Shown: positions 31,549-45,000, counted from the stretch's first letter. The stretch: 64,000 nucleotides of DNA from Manihot esculenta (GCF_001659605.2 NC_035164.2:4171870-4235869), one strand, 5' to 3'. The notes: generated from the letters alone by a model not told the origin. Numbers and translations: made by a program.

Positions 31549-32017
31549 TAGGGGTGAGCAATATTCAGTTCAAACCGAAAAAACCGACCGAACCGAACCG
31601 ATTTGAAAATTTGGTTCGGTTTTTTATACATTTCGGTTCGGTTCGGTTTTTAATTTTAGAAATTTCGATTATTTCTGTTCGGTTCGATTTTGATCAGAAA
31701 AAACTGAAAAAATCGAACCGAACCAATTAGTGATAATAATATATTTTTTCAATAATATAGAGAAATTAAATCATATTAAGATTAAAATATTTTAATTAAA
31801 TTTTAAAATATTAAAAATAAAGTGTAAAAAATAAAAAAATTATTAAAAATAGAAACCGATCAAACCGAATCGAATCGAACAGAATCAGACCAGTTCGGTT
31901 CGATTCGGTTTCTGACCAAAATCAGTTCGGTTCGGTTTTCATAAACACTAAAATTTCAGTTTTCGGTTTATTCGGTTCGATTCGGTTTTGAACCGAATCG
32001 ACCGAATGCTCACCCTA
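31549..32017. mobile_element. hAT-type MITE rich in GGTTCGG/CCGAACC repeats
   Basis: Perfect 8-bp target duplication ATCACGAC at 31541-31548 and 32018-32025. Termini TAGGGGTGAGCA (left) and, as reverse complement, TAGGGTGAGCA (right). Subterminal regions carry many GAACCGAACCGA-type repeats on one side and their inverse on the other. Non-coding, 469 bp. Inserted in the env-position ORF remnant of the older Athila-like element. A diverged relative lies at 23666-24108. Confidence 0.88.
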
Positions 32018-32518
32018 ATCACGACAGGATTATCAACTGAAGAGGCAGGAGATTGATCTTTTGAAGAAGTAGAGGTGGAGTGATGCAAACTAGCAGAAAG
32101 ATCCTCATTGTCAATGGTGGCTGAGGAGGATGAATCGGCAGGAATAGAAACTGCCGCGATGGTGGCACAAAGAGGCTGTCGGCAACGGTAGTGGCAGCGA
32201 ACGGCGCGGGTAGGGAGCTCGTCGTCGATGGATGGTGCTACCATGGCTGGCCGCGGCAGTGGAAAGGATGCGGCAGTGGCTTCGCAGGAGGGATCTGTGG
32301 TGAGAGAGGCGACGCAATCTGGTGAGGATCGCTTGGCACTGCTATGGAGAGGATGCGGCTTCTCGTGAGGGACCTGTGGTGAGGGAGGCGATGCGATCCG
32401 GTGAGGATTCGGTGGCGGCGGCGACAATTGCTAGTCCAAGGAGCGACGAGTTGCGTCCATTGGAAGTGCGAGCTCACCAACCATCAGTGGTGGAGGAGGA
32501 CCTGCGTTTGGAGGCCAT
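32018..32518 (-). pseudogene. Env-position ORF remnant of the older Athila-like element
   Basis: On the minus strand an ATG at about 32518 opens MASKRRSSSTTDGW, then an in-frame TGA, then a Ser/Pro/Ala-rich low-complexity frame (for example DRIASPPSPQVPHEKPHP) down to the hAT MITE at 32017. It corresponds by position and composition to the repeat-rich ORF of the younger element. No known domain. Confidence 0.4.
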
Positions 32519-32972
32519 GAGAATATGTGAGGTGTGGCTACTGTAAGAGAGAGAATAAAATTGAGCTAGGATTAGGAAGAGTAAATAATAATAATAATAA
32601 TAAAGAGTAAAAAGGGAAATAACCGTAATACTACCTCCTTCACTCAAAATACACCATTTTGTGAGAGAAAAAAATAAAAATAAAAATCAAAGATCGGTAA
32701 AATACTTTAAAAAAATCACATACCTGTAAAACACTTACCATTGGAGAAGATAATTGAGAATAAAAAAATTGAATAAAACAAATAAAATATGAATAAATAA
32801 AGATTAAAACAGGAGGACATTCTTGTTACCCGTCGTAAGGTTGGTTATGGGCATAACATAAACATATCTCTATAATTTTTTTTTATAACAAAAGAAATAA
32901 AATCTGACTAGAGAATGGTAGGAATAGTTCTAGTTTATAGTTGTAGGTAGACTTGACTTCCTTGCAAGCTAG
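32519..32972. other. Non-coding link between integrase remnant and env-position ORF
   Basis: AT-rich with an ATA/AAT microsatellite near 32585-32605. No frame. Confidence 0.35.
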
Positions 32973-35900
32973 TCAATGAAGTGGAGGGAAATTACTGAGA
33001 TTAATTTTCTCAACTTGTTGTGGCTGAAAATTCTCATAAAAATGTTTTAGACGATGGCCATTGACATTGAATGACTTGTTGGTATCCACACTCCTTATTT
33101 CTACAGCACCATGAGAAAAAAATATTAGTGACAATAAAAGGACCAATCCATCTAGTTTGTAATTTACCAGGAAATAATTTTTGTTTAGAATCATATAGCT
33201 GAACTTTCTGACTAACTGAAAATGGCTTTCTAGAGATTAATTAATCATGCAATGCCTTGGTTCTTGCTTTGTAAATTCTTAAATTATCATAAGCATCATT
33301 CCGAATTTCTTCCAGTTCTTGCAATTACAGCTCACGATGCACACCAGGTTTATCCATGCTCATATTGCATTGCTTTACTGTCCAGAAAGCCTTATGTTCA
33401 ATCTCCACAGGTAAGTGATAAGGTTTGCCATAGATGAGGCAGTAAGGGGACATGACAATTGGTGTTTTATAAGCTGTCCGATATGCCCATAGGGCGTCCT
33501 CCAACCTCAGACTCCAATCTCTATGATTGGGAATGAGTGTTTTTTCAAGAATGGACTTAATTTCTCTACTGGACTCCTTTGCTTTTCCATTTGTTTGTGG
33601 ATGATATGCTGTGGAAGTTCGATGATGGACACCATATTTCTTAAAAAGTGCTGCAACTATCTTATTGCAAAAATGAGTTCCACGGTCATTGATTATGCCT
33701 TTGGAACTCCATACCTGTTAAAGATATATGACTTGACAAAACTCACAACAAGTTTAGCATCATTATTATGGGTTGCTTTTGCTTCTACCTACTTAAAAAC
33801 ATAATCAACAGGTAACAATATGTATATATGACCAAAAAAAGATGGGAATGGCCCCATAAAATCTATATCCCAAACATCGAATATTTCATAGACAAGGATG
33901 GGTTGTTTGGGCATTTGGTCATGATGACTTAAATTTTCAGATTTTTGATAATTAGCATAAGATTTACAGAATATAAAGGAATCATAATATATATGAGGCT
34001 AATAAAATTCACTATCAAGAATTTTATGAGTTGTTCTCTTTAGACCAAAGTGACCTTCACATGCGTGGACATGACAGAAGCTCATAATGGAACTGATTTC
34101 ATTACCTATGACGCATCTCCTAATAATCTAGTATGAGCATATGCGCCATAAATAAGGTTCATCTCAAGTATAATACTTGGATTCATGTTTGATTTTTTCT
34201 CGTTTAGTTCTGGTTAAATCATCAGATAAGGATTTAGAGACCAAATAATTAACTATATCTGCGTACCATGGAACTTGCTCTGAGTCAGAGAATAGGTATT
34301 CTTCTAAAAAGTCATCATTAAGTGGTGCATTTTCTTCAACTAATAATGGCAGTCGACTAAGATGATCAGCGACTAAGTTCTCAGATCCCTTCTTATCTCG
34401 AATCTCAACATCTAACTCTTGAAGCAAAAGGATCCATCGAACCAATCTAGGCTTTGCATCTTTCTTCTTGAAAGGTATTTTAGAGCTGCATGGTCAGAAT
34501 AAACAATTACTTTAGTACCAAATAAATATGAACGGAATTTTTCTAAAGCAAAAAACTATAGCTAACAGTTCTTTTTCTGTAGTTGAGTAATTGCACTGAG
34601 CACTATCAAGTGTTCTAGATGCATTGTAAATAATGTGAGGATCTTTTTGCTTTCTCTATCCTAAGACCGCGCCCACAGCCCGATTGCTAGCATCACACAT
34701 AATTTCAAAAGGTTGACTCCAATCAGGGGGTTTATATTACTATTGCAGTGATTAATACCTCCTTGAGTGCATCAAAAGCTTGTTTGCAAGAATTATCAAA
34801 AGTAAACTCAATATCCTATTACAATAACCTATAGAGTAGCTGAGCTATTTTTGAGAAATTCTTAATAAATCGTCGATAAAAACTTGCATGCCTAAGAAAA
34901 GAAAGAATTTTTCGCACATTAACAGGGTAAGGTAATGACTTAATAATATCTATCTTACATTTATCAACCTCAATTCCCTTTTTTGACACAATGTGTCCCA
35001 GTATTAGGCCTTGATCTACCATAAAATGACATTTCTCATAATTCAACACCAAATCAGACTCTACACACTTTTTAAGGACTTTTTTAAGGTTAGCTAAACA
35101 TTCATCAAAAGAGTTACCATATACGGTGAAATCATCCATGAAGACTTCTATGATGTCTTCTACAAAATCTGAAAATATACTAACCATACATCGCTAAAAT
35201 GTGACTGATGCATTGCAAAGCCCAAATGGCATTCGTGGGTAGGCAAATGTGCTAAATGGACAGGTGAAAGTAATTTTCTCTTAGTCTTCGGGTGACATAG
35301 GAATTTGATGAAAGCCTGAATATCCATCAAGACAACAATAATGAGATTTTCCAACTAGACGCTCAAGCATCTGATCAATAAAAGGAAGTAGAAAGTGATC
35401 TTTTTTAGTGGATGTATTTAATTTACGATAATCTATACAAACCCTCCACCCGTTTTGAACGCGAGTGGGTACTGGTTCCCCATCTTCATTTTTCACCACA
35501 TTAATGCTTGTTTTCTTAGGGACAACCTAGACTGGGCTCACCCATTTGCTATCAGAAATGGGGTAGATCACACCTGCATCAAGTAATCTCAGAACTTCTT
35601 TTTTTACCAACTCCATCATAGGAGGATTCAGACGACGTTGAGCTTTCCTGGTGGGCTCGTTGTTTTCTTCCAATAAAATTTTGTGCATACATATGGAAGG
35701 ACTAATTCCTTTTATATCGGCTATAGTCCAACCGATTGCACCTTTGTTTTCTTTTAAGACTCGGATCAGCTCCTCTTTCTTATATGGCGACAGCTTGTTG
35801 GAGATAATTACGGTAGAGAACTTTCTACCCTAAAGTATGCATACTTGAGGTGAATAGGCAATGGTTTCAACTCTAGTTGTGGGGCTTGCACAATAAATGG

Positions 35901-36868
35901 TAAAAGTTTAGAATGAGCCGTAGGTAATTCTAAAGTAGAGACATTACATTTGATTTTATTAGCTTCAAGTTCGTAGACAACATCTTCCAGCCTTCCTTGT
36001 AAGACAAAGTCAGTACTTATGGCTGCCAATTTAGCTTTATTCAAGTTCTCATACATAACAGTTCTTAGGTCATCCTCACCTTGCAACTCAAATACTTGTT
36101 GGACAATGGTTCGATGATATCTACACCACACACATTAGAAAAGTCATTTGGGTATTTCATACTGTCATACACATTAAAATTTTATAATTTTTCTATCGAA
36201 CTCCATGGTAAGTGTGCCATCAAAAACATCTTCTTTTGTTTTAGCAGTTGTCAAGAAAGGTCTACCTAACAGAAGGTTAGCTGTATTAGAGGTCTTATCA
36301 TCATCCATATGAACTATGTAAAAATCAGTAGGGAACACTAAATTACCAACTTGTACAAGCACATCCTCTAAAAACCCCTCGGATATATAACCAATCTATC
36401 AGCCAATTGTATCACCACACCAGTTTCTTTCAAAGGGCCCACATTTAAAGATTGATAAATAGACAATGGCATTACATTTATAGATGCATCTAAGTCACAC
36501 ATTGCTTTCTTAACCCCTACTTTGCCAATTTTGATAGATATAGCAAATATACCTTGGTCCTTGCACTTGGTAGGCATTTTACTTTGAAAAATAGCAGATA
36601 CCTTTTCATCCATACAAACCTTTTGGTAGCCTACCAGCTTTCTTTTATTTATGTATAATTCCTTTAAGAACTTGGCATAGCGAGGCACCTGTTTAATTGC
36701 ATCAAGTAAAGGTATATTGACTTCTATCTTACGAAATGTCTCAAGGATCTCCTTTTCTACTTTCTCTCGTTTGAGCTTGGCTAATCTCTCAGGAAAATGA
36801 GGTTTAATGATTAGAGGTTCGAATTGCACAGGTGTTGAAGCTGATTTGTTCGGTTTAGGTACAATCAT
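32973..36868 (-). pseudogene. Decayed Athila-like pol: protease, RT, RNase H, integrase
   Basis: Fragments in several frames, right to left. 36868-36174: gag-pol junction (EILETFRKIEVNIPLLDAI), protease where the usual DLGAS reads DLDAS, and LLLGRPFLTTA. 36131-35808: the stretch before RT (LELKPLPIHLKYAYF). 35499-34819: RT with NGWRVCIDYRKLNTST, DGYSGFHQIPM and the palm motif FMDDFTVYG. 34445-34164: end of RNase H with [11 protein letters not shown]. About 34050-32973: integrase, ending IRSVDTNKSFNVNGHRLKHF. Many stops and frameshifts make it non-functional. Confidence 0.85.
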
Positions 36869-37381
36869 CTCAGTTTTCAGGTCTATATTGCGGTTGTGCT
36901 CATGACTTACCTGACAAGGATTGTCGTGCCCATGGCTTACCTGATTAGGATTGTCCTGCAGTTCTTTTCCGCTTTAGAGTGTAGCGGCACTTGCATTCTG
37001 CTTGGGGTTCACTATGGTCTGAGAGGGTAGTTTACCTTGTTTTTCAGTTTGTTCATTGATACTGCCAATTGACTTATTTGTGTTTCCAGATTGCGAATAC
37101 TTGTCCAGGTCTTTTGTTGAAACTGTTGAGTCTCCTGTTGAAATTATTGAGTGTTAGTTGCTAAATTTTTAACAATATTTTCTAAGAACATACCTAGATT
37201 AGTGTTAGTTCCTCAACAGCGAGTTGCACCTGATCGCTGAATGATGAGAGGTCTTTGTTCCGTTGTTTGGCCTCTTTTTTCAGTTTTCTGGCGGTTTCTC
37301 AATTTCTGAATTGAACTCGAGTTTATCTGCAAGATTAAAATATGTCATTCAAAAAGAATTAATAAAACAATTTAGAACCAA
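36869..37381 (-). pseudogene. Gag remnant of the older Athila-like element (most of gag deleted)
   Basis: Only the far C-terminal portion is recognisable: PSQTIVNPKQNASAATL, then a stop in place of a coding residue, then SGKELQDN. This matches the same phrase of the younger element. The capsid region and the zinc knuckle are absent, because only about 500 bp separate the PBS from the protease region. Confidence 0.6.
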
Positions 37382-37404
37382 TTCCCGGCAATAGCGCCAA
37401 AATT

Positions 37405-38624
37405 TGATGGGCGTCAAAACCACCAAAAATAAATTATTGCTTTAAAACAAAACTTGTGATAATAGTAAGCAGGGTCGATCCCACAGAGACTGGTAAGTAA
37501 ATTAATTCTATTGAATGAATAAGAAATAAAAATAAAATAAAATAAAATGGTAAGAGGTTTTAAATGTAGAGAAATAAATAAAATCAATTCAAAAAAAAGA
37601 AACAATTATATTGAAAAGAAAGAATCAAGATGAGAAACATTCAATTAAAGGAATAATTTTAGTTTCAGTTTTTGTTAGTTGATCATAGATATAAAATAAT
37701 CTCAATTTAATTATTGATAAATTAGTTATAGATATTGAAGACGTTTCAGTTAGCCAATCCTTTCTTAGATTTTAAACTAGTCAAGAGACGTTCGTTAACA
37801 AACTCTAACTCTTTGACAACTGTAGGAGACGCTCCTAGAATTTAATCCAATTATTGCATTAATAATTAAAAGGATATAATTCTAACTAACAAATGTTAGG
37901 CGCTTGGTTTATTTAAATTAGATTATATTATTTCTTAGGAAAGGCTTACGCAACCTAATTCACTGCTTATTTCAGTTTAAATAGCAATATATCATTCTAT
38001 CAATTGAGCAACGACGCCTTAATGCAACAACCAACAGAATAATAGTAAGCAATAAACACAGAAATAATATAAATACCAAGAATAATTGAGAAAACAATAG
38101 AATCACATAAATCTCATAACCAATTAAATTGAAATTTTAATTATCCTTTAACTGAAAAGGAGAAACTTAGCCACATATGTTGATGGCTACAAATGGGAGA
38201 TGAAAGATGAGATGAGATCCTAGATGCATCAAAATGTTCTTTTTATAGTGCTAAGAGTCCTAACTTAACTTAAATACAAGTAACTAAAATTAAAGTCAAG
38301 TACATCGTAACAGATGAGGGTTATCTGTTTGTTTTTCGGATTTGAAATTGGACTTTATTCGTCAAGTATGTTATACCCATAATATAGTCCATACACAGTT
38401 CGACTGAAAATTAGAGTTTAAATATAACTTTGTTTCTTATCCTTATATGAATTTGGTTGTGAGCACGTTTGATGGATGTAGAGTCCAAATTATATTTTTC
38501 TCTTATTATTCTCTAATCCTACCAAGATAACAAAATTTAAATGAATCAATCTATTTTAATTAAAATCAAACTCAATATCTAAATATTTTAGAATATTAAA
38601 ACTACATAATTATGCATATTATCA
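37405..38624 (-). repeat. 5' LTR of the older Athila-like element
   Basis: 1220 bp from TGATGGGCGTC to GCATATTATCA, collinear with 27253-28489. Confidence 0.85.
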
Positions 38625-38850
38625 ATTATTCATTTTTACTTTTAATAATATAATTAATCATATAATTACAAATACATATTTTAAAATAATTATTTAATTT
38701 TAATTATGAAAATGTTCTAAAATAATTTTATTCATATTATCAATTATTCATTTTTACTTTTAATAATATAATTAATCTTATAATTACAAATACATAATTT
38801 TAAAATAATTATTTAATTTTAATTATGAAAATTTTATAAAATAATTTTAT
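38615..38850. repeat. 118-bp tandem duplication spanning the LTR edge
   Basis: Unit 1 starts at 38615 with CATATTATCAATTATTCA, in which the first ten bases are the end of the Athila-like LTR. Unit 2 starts at 38733 with the same phrase. The rest of the 118 bp (ACTTTTAATAATATAATTAATC and following) matches with a few changes to about 38850. Confidence 0.8.
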
Positions 38851-39802
38851 TCATAAAGGTAATTATTTTTCATTTAGAAAAAGAAAACCTTTATTATAAA
38901 GGAAAAGAGAGGAAAATAACTTAAAAGTTCTTTTTGAATCTTATGTAAATTTTGGAAAATTTAAAAATCAGTTTTCAATTTGGAAACGTGTGAAATGTAA
39001 ACATGAAACTTTGGAGAAAAGGAAAACTAGTTTTTAGTTTGGAAATATAGCACATAGAATCATAAAACTACGTTTTTCGATTTCTTTAGAAAACTTTCTT
39101 GAAAACTACTGCAACTTTTTATAAGGGAATAGGCCCGAAATAATTTCTCTCATTTTCGAAAATAATTTCAGGAAAATCATAAAATTCTTCATTGTAAATT
39201 AAAAATGAGACTCTTCATGATTATTTTAGCTGCATAACCTTGGTAGAGTCATATTTCTTCCTTTGGTGTTAGTTACTATATATGGGGTTTATATAAATTC
39301 ATAGTATAAATATATGGAATTTATATGAATTCCACTATATATTTACATTATGAATTCATATAGATCCACTATATAAATATTATCCAATTCAATAAATATC
39401 TTTGAAAAGCTAATGATTAAAATTTAAATGTGAAAGCTATCATTGCAGTTAAGGAATATTAAAAAATTACATATCATATAATTCAATTATTAATAAGTTT
39501 TAAACATACAACATACAACAATACTTAAAAGAAAATTAAGTGCATTAGACGTATTGAATAATTTATTTTATTTTCAACACAGTCATTCAGAAAAATCATC
39601 AAATTCTACTAGAGAACATTAAAAATGCGACTCGTGCTGATATTTTTTCCTATAGTGTCGTTGGTCTCTTGGGTATTAGTCGCTAAATCTACTGTGCTAG
39701 GAAGTAAATCTCCTACCAAGGATGAGAATGATCCTGTTCCAATAAAATGATGAGAAATGCAGGAGTTAAGACATTGGACTAGTAGCTCAAAACCATGCCT
39801 TT
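38851..39802. other. AT-rich 3' flank of the hAT-derived gene
   Basis: No gene. It probably includes the 3'UTR and the polyadenylation region of the minus-strand gene to its right. A short open frame at 39806-39609 on the minus strand could belong to an alternative last exon. Confidence 0.35.
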
Positions 39803-42042
39803 TCAATGCAGGAGGTCAAAGTTCAAATCCTGATACTTTACCTTTGCACATTCCCCATAATTACAAAGCATTTGAGAAAGTGTTGCCGTGGTGTTGATAT
39901 CCCAATCACTCGCTTCAAGCTGCTGAAGTAATGTCTATTGATTTTACGAGGCTCAGATTAGTAGAAAATACAATATATATACAGCAAAAGGTGAGTGCAA
40001 ACCATGAGTGAACTAACCTTGTCACCAAAACATAAAAGGTCTGTTTCATTCTTTGCATCAACATCCATTTGATCATTCTCCCAGTCTTGTTTATCAACAG
40101 CATAATCAGGCAATTCAGTACAAGTTTCAAGATCAATCAAGGGCATGCGATTTTGCTTCTCCATACTCCTAAACTTTTCCATGAAAATTGAATTGACTGT
40201 CACAAACATGTGATTTAGTGATTTAGATGTACTATTCATCAGCTTCCTTCGTGCAACTTCAGATACACTAGGTTTTATGTTACATGAACATTTGCATGGT
40301 TGGCTTAGAATTCTTATTGCACACTTGCTCAGTACTGGAAGGCGTGGCTGATGATGCTCCCACCATTCACCTAACAAATATAATCACAAACCAAACGTCT
40401 ATTTACACAAATTATTAATTGGATAACAAAGAAAAAGAGGAGAACACCAATCAGTAAACTTACGAGGATGATATGAGTTCATGATTTCGTATGACATTTC
40501 ATTGGTGAACTCCTTGGATCGCTTTCGATAAAGCTGAAGTTCACGAGTAAAATTTGCTGTTTCTTCCCCACTTGCAACCAATTTCTCCGACAATAGGTTC
40601 ATGCCATTGTACATATTGATGTCCCAGTATTCAGAATCTTTAAGAAACATGTAAGTAGGATTCAGAAAAGATGCAGCAGCATGTATCGGGTGAATAATCA
40701 TACCTTGCCTCTCCTCCAATAACTCCAATATCCTTTGATACTTTGCTGGATTGCCATCACGGTACCCTTCAATTGCTTCCCTTGCCCTTTTCAATTCTTC
40801 ATATAGGTATCCTGAAGTTGATTTATCATCTTCCACTAATCGAAGGACTTGAACTATTGGCTCTAGAACATCTAATACATCACGTCCTTCACTCCAGAAG
40901 TTTTCACTTTGAATAATATCGGTAACCTTCGCAGCTGTCTCATTCCTGTTAGAATCCAGCTTGTACCATTCCTCAGATGCAATGAGTTGTTGCAATTCAT
41001 TCTTATTATCAAAGATAGAGTGAAGCATTTGATATTTGGAGGCAAGCTTGGACATAGAAGGATGTTTCAATTCCTTGTCTTTCGTGTATTGTCTCATCAA
41101 TGATAAAACAACGTCATTGTGGTACATATGTTTGAGGATCAATTCTGCATGATCAATTATCTGTCCTATCCAAGGAATCTCATCGAACATGTCCTTCAGA
41201 AGAAAATGAATCTCTTGAGCTACACAGCGAATCAGGTAAATTCTTGGATAGTTAACCTCAAGCATTTCTCCAACTGAATGCAAAATTTGACTATCGTTGG
41301 TGATGACTTGGACAACATAATCAACCCCAGTTTTTTCAATTATGGAAGCAACAATCTCTCTTATGCCAAAATCCATAGTCTCCAACACTGAAACTTCATA
41401 TGAAGCTTCAAATATCGCCCCTTCTGGAGAATATACAAGGATGTTGATGAAGTTGCAACAATTTTCAACCATTATAGTGCAACCAGTTTTTTCCAATGAT
41501 TTCTTCACATCCTTCACATATTTCTCGACTTGCATCTCAATTTCAGAAACGAACTCTGTTTGAAGCTCCAAATGACTTGGTAACTTATAGCCATGATCAC
41601 ATCGAGACACACTCTTCACAAAGTCAATAAAAGATGATGTTTCCACAACATCAAATGGGATGTTGTTAAGAAGAAAAAATTTTGCTAGCTTCTGGTTGAT
41701 CACCTTGCTATCATTATTGTTTCTTAATAGCATCACATTGTCATTCTTTTGGCTTATTTCTGGTGAAGAATATTGAACGTTAGATGGTAACGAATTCTTA
41801 CCCTGGAGAACAACAGAGTAACTAGGAGTTTCATCTTTCCTCTTGCTAACTGCTTTAAGAGCTTCCTCTCGTACTTCAGCAGGAACTCCTGTACACTTTT
41901 TAATGCCACGTGCAACTCCAGCCAAGTGTAGTTTTATCCTATGAATGTTTCGAGGAGCAAAAACCTCTCCACAGTGTCGACAACGAGATCGCTTATTCTC
42001 TACAACATCCACATGCTCCCAAAATGGATCTTTGCTCCTCAT
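39803..42042 (-). CDS. hAT-transposase-derived BED/DUF659 protein, probably domesticated
   Basis: Exons on the minus strand are 42042-40464, 40370-40018 and 39922-39803, joined in phase with GT-AG introns, for 683 aa. Near the N terminus is a BED zinc finger (residues 5-42: C21, C24, H34, H39). Then come a DUF659-type region starting NQKLAKFFLLNNIPFDVV (about 130-150) and a central hAT catalytic-like region. The C-terminal hAT dimerisation-like block begins EWWEHHQPRLPVL (from about 528). The hallmark hAT blocks are altered: where active families have TDNASN the sequence reads TNDSQI, and CAAHC reads CVAQE. The long intact frame, introns, absence of TIRs and loss of catalytic residues suggest a host gene, perhaps a DNA-binding regulator in the nucleus. 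The last exon and its stop are less certain. Confidence 0.75.
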
Positions 42043-45000
42043 TGCTTAAGCTATACCCTACATGGAAACAAATGTGACATAAGAAATCTAGTCTGCAAAG
42101 TTAAATTTAATACAACATCTTATAAATTCAAGAAATCTCAAGGATCAAACTAAAATTCATTTTATACTTCATAACCTTTAAGATTAGTGGTTGTCCCACA
42201 TTGGTGGAAAAGTAAATCATAAATGATTTCTATTGTAAACGCTCAACTTTCAACCCACTCAAATAACTTTTGAATTCTTATAAAATAAAATTCAGCTCGC
42301 TACTACTTTTATACTTTTAATTAAGGTTGTGGAGGTTGGAAGGGATTTTGTTCAAGTTTTTGCATCCATTGATACGGTGAAATTTTTGTCATTATAATGA
42401 GGGTTATGAAATAGATATTAGCTACTGTGCAGCCTACACTGCACAACATACCAGCATTATTGTTACTATTAGTAAAATCCCATATCAAGTGGTGGGGAAG
42501 AAAACAAGAAAATTAATGAAGATATAGATGCACCACATTCACTCTGATAACCGCTAGATTTCTCCATCCCATTACGAGACCGGGCCGATAGTAGCAGCCA
42601 CAATCATGAGGTTTCTAAGCCCCCGAGTAAGCCAGGCCCAACCCGTTCATCCTCCTGGTGGAACTCCTATTTAAGTCGCTCAATCAGACCAGCCCAGCCC
42701 ATTTCAGCCTTAAAGCCGGCCCTTTCCTAGGTTCCGGTCTTTTTCCTTCAAACCCAGTCATAACCCGGTCATAAGAAGAAAGACTGCGGGTCCAGTCATT
42801 TCGCAGCCCTGTCCACTCGCGTGCCGAAGGGAATTAAATGATTGTCTGACACAGAGAAGGTCCTGGGGTTATCCGCCACGTAGGAACCTGCACCAAGGGG
42901 TAGGTGGTCCTATAGCGGAAAGGCCATCTCGCGTGAGAGAGAAGAAAGAGGATAAAAGGAGGAAACACTCTCCTCTATGGCTAAATTTTTTCTAAGTTCA
43001 CAAAACCCTTATAAAACCCTATTTTCTGGATTTCAGATCATCACACTCCAAAATAGCAGAGCAAATATGATTGAGAATGCTCTATTTTGATTGTGAAGCA
43101 ATCATTTCACAGGAATTGCTTGTTAACGTGAGACAAAGGGGAAAGACAAAACCAATTATAGCTCGGTGATAGCCATATAATTGAAGTGATCACATCAACA
43201 TTTGCAAATAAAGAACTAACATGAGCTTCCTTCAAAGCCATATTATACATGTCCAGCTTATGTGAAAAGATAGCAAGTCAATTGCAGGCATATTATGAAT
43301 TTAAATAATGAGAAGAAATAGATAAGCAAGAAGACGGGAACTTTGTTATAGTAAATTTACATTGGTTGTATTGAATTTTTTTTTTTTTTTGAAATATTCT
43401 ATCAGGATCCAACTTTTATAATAGCATGAAACAAGAACAGAAGCCAAATATACATGGTTGAATATAGCATATTCAAGAAAGGAGAGGAAAAAGAAAAAAA
43501 AAGAAAAAGGAAAAAAAAAAAAGAAACAGGGCACGAAAAGGCAGAGTGTCGAAGATGCACGGTAAGCTCATTCCATCCAGTTTCGGAAAGAGAATTTTGT
43601 CAAGGCAACATGCACATTCTCATTTCTTACTCTGTGCTCTCTCCCAAGTCCCAGAGACTAAAACTTAAAATCTTGCCTCCCTTCTCTCTCTCTTTTTTTC
43701 CTTCACCATAATCTCCTTCCTCTTGCCATGTTTTCAGCTAGTAAAGAATTGATAAACTTAAAAATTATACTTAAAAAGGTATATGTTATCTTTTGCCAAG
43801 TATATCTTCATGTTCGTTTCAGGGTTCATAAAATACTATAATTCCTCATACCCACCCCTCCTAACAATGTCTTTTCCCCTAGGACCCATCAGTTGTCGAT
43901 AAGTGTAATTTATTTTAAGGAAACTTATTATGAAAAATTATTTATTTTAAAAATAATTAAAATGTATATTTAAAAAATCTATTAATTAATTTTTTATTGA
44001 TTTTTTAGCAATTAAATATTAAAAAAAATTAAAATATCCCTGAGTAGGAAGACTAATTAATAAAATTTTTTAAAAATATAAAGGACTAATTAATGAGTTT
44101 TTCAAAACTATAGAAATTAAATATTAAAATATTTAATGATTAAAATTAACGAAAACACTAATTAATAAATTTTTTAAAACGTCAAAAAATTTTAATTTAT
44201 TTTTCAAAATTAAGTAATCAACTAATAAATTTTTCTATGAAACTAAATGATAATTTTTTCTTTATTTTAACATAACATAAAGTTTTTCGAATATAACTAT
44301 CATAAAAATTACCAGCGAGTAAAAAAGAGATAATTATGTTTCAAGAATTGCATTCCATTCCCAATTTCCTAATAAACTGAGAATGAACTTACATGGCCTC
44401 ACAAATGAAACTTCCACTTCTCCTCTGATCCTTTATTTATTCCTTCAGAAAAAAAGGTTATAGACAAAAAGGTTAGAGCAAGGTTCATTGAAAATAAATA
44501 TCAACATCGAAGGTTAGATAAAAAAAAACAAGCTCAACCAACAATAGCTTGATCCAAATATAATAATAGTACCTCAACAATACCCATTAAAAATTGCAAG
44601 TTATATCATTAGTATAATATGTGTATGACTCCATCAGCAACAATATCACAAGCTCTAATTTTCACAAAATATTAAAACAATGCTTCATATATATATTAGT
44701 ATGACAAAATAGCACTGCAGTCTCTATTGAAAACATAAGATAACTGTGCGTTAGTTATTCACCTTCCAGATACAAACACATACATGAATAATAATCTCAT
44801 CATTAATTATAGTACATGCTCTTGATCTTCTGTTTGGCAACTATGCTTTAATTTCATGATGCTCCTAAATGACTACACCTACTTAAAAAAAAAAAGAATA
44901 TAGACAATTATTACAAAATCCTTCTAAAATACATCATTGCACGGCTTTAACTAATCGAATATGTACATTTATCTTGGAAAGTATTTTAAAAAAATAAAAA

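Larger units (their letters stand above)
27253..38624 (-). mobile_element. Older Athila-like Ty3/gypsy retrotransposon with two nested MITEs
   Basis: Target duplication ATTAT at 27248-27252 and 38625-38629. LTRs are 27253-28489 and 37405-38624, ending in GCATATTATCA. On the minus strand: 5' LTR, PBS-like TGGCGCTATTGCCGGGAA (37399-37382), gag remnant, protease, RT, RNase H, integrase (36.9-33.0 kb), env-position ORF remnant (32.5-31.5 kb), spacer with tandem duplication, polypurine tract (AAGTGTGGGGGAAT, 28503-28490), 3' LTR. All coding parts are broken by many stops and shifts. The LTRs are clearly more diverged than those of the element at 13.7-23.0 kb, so this one is older. Confidence 0.88.
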
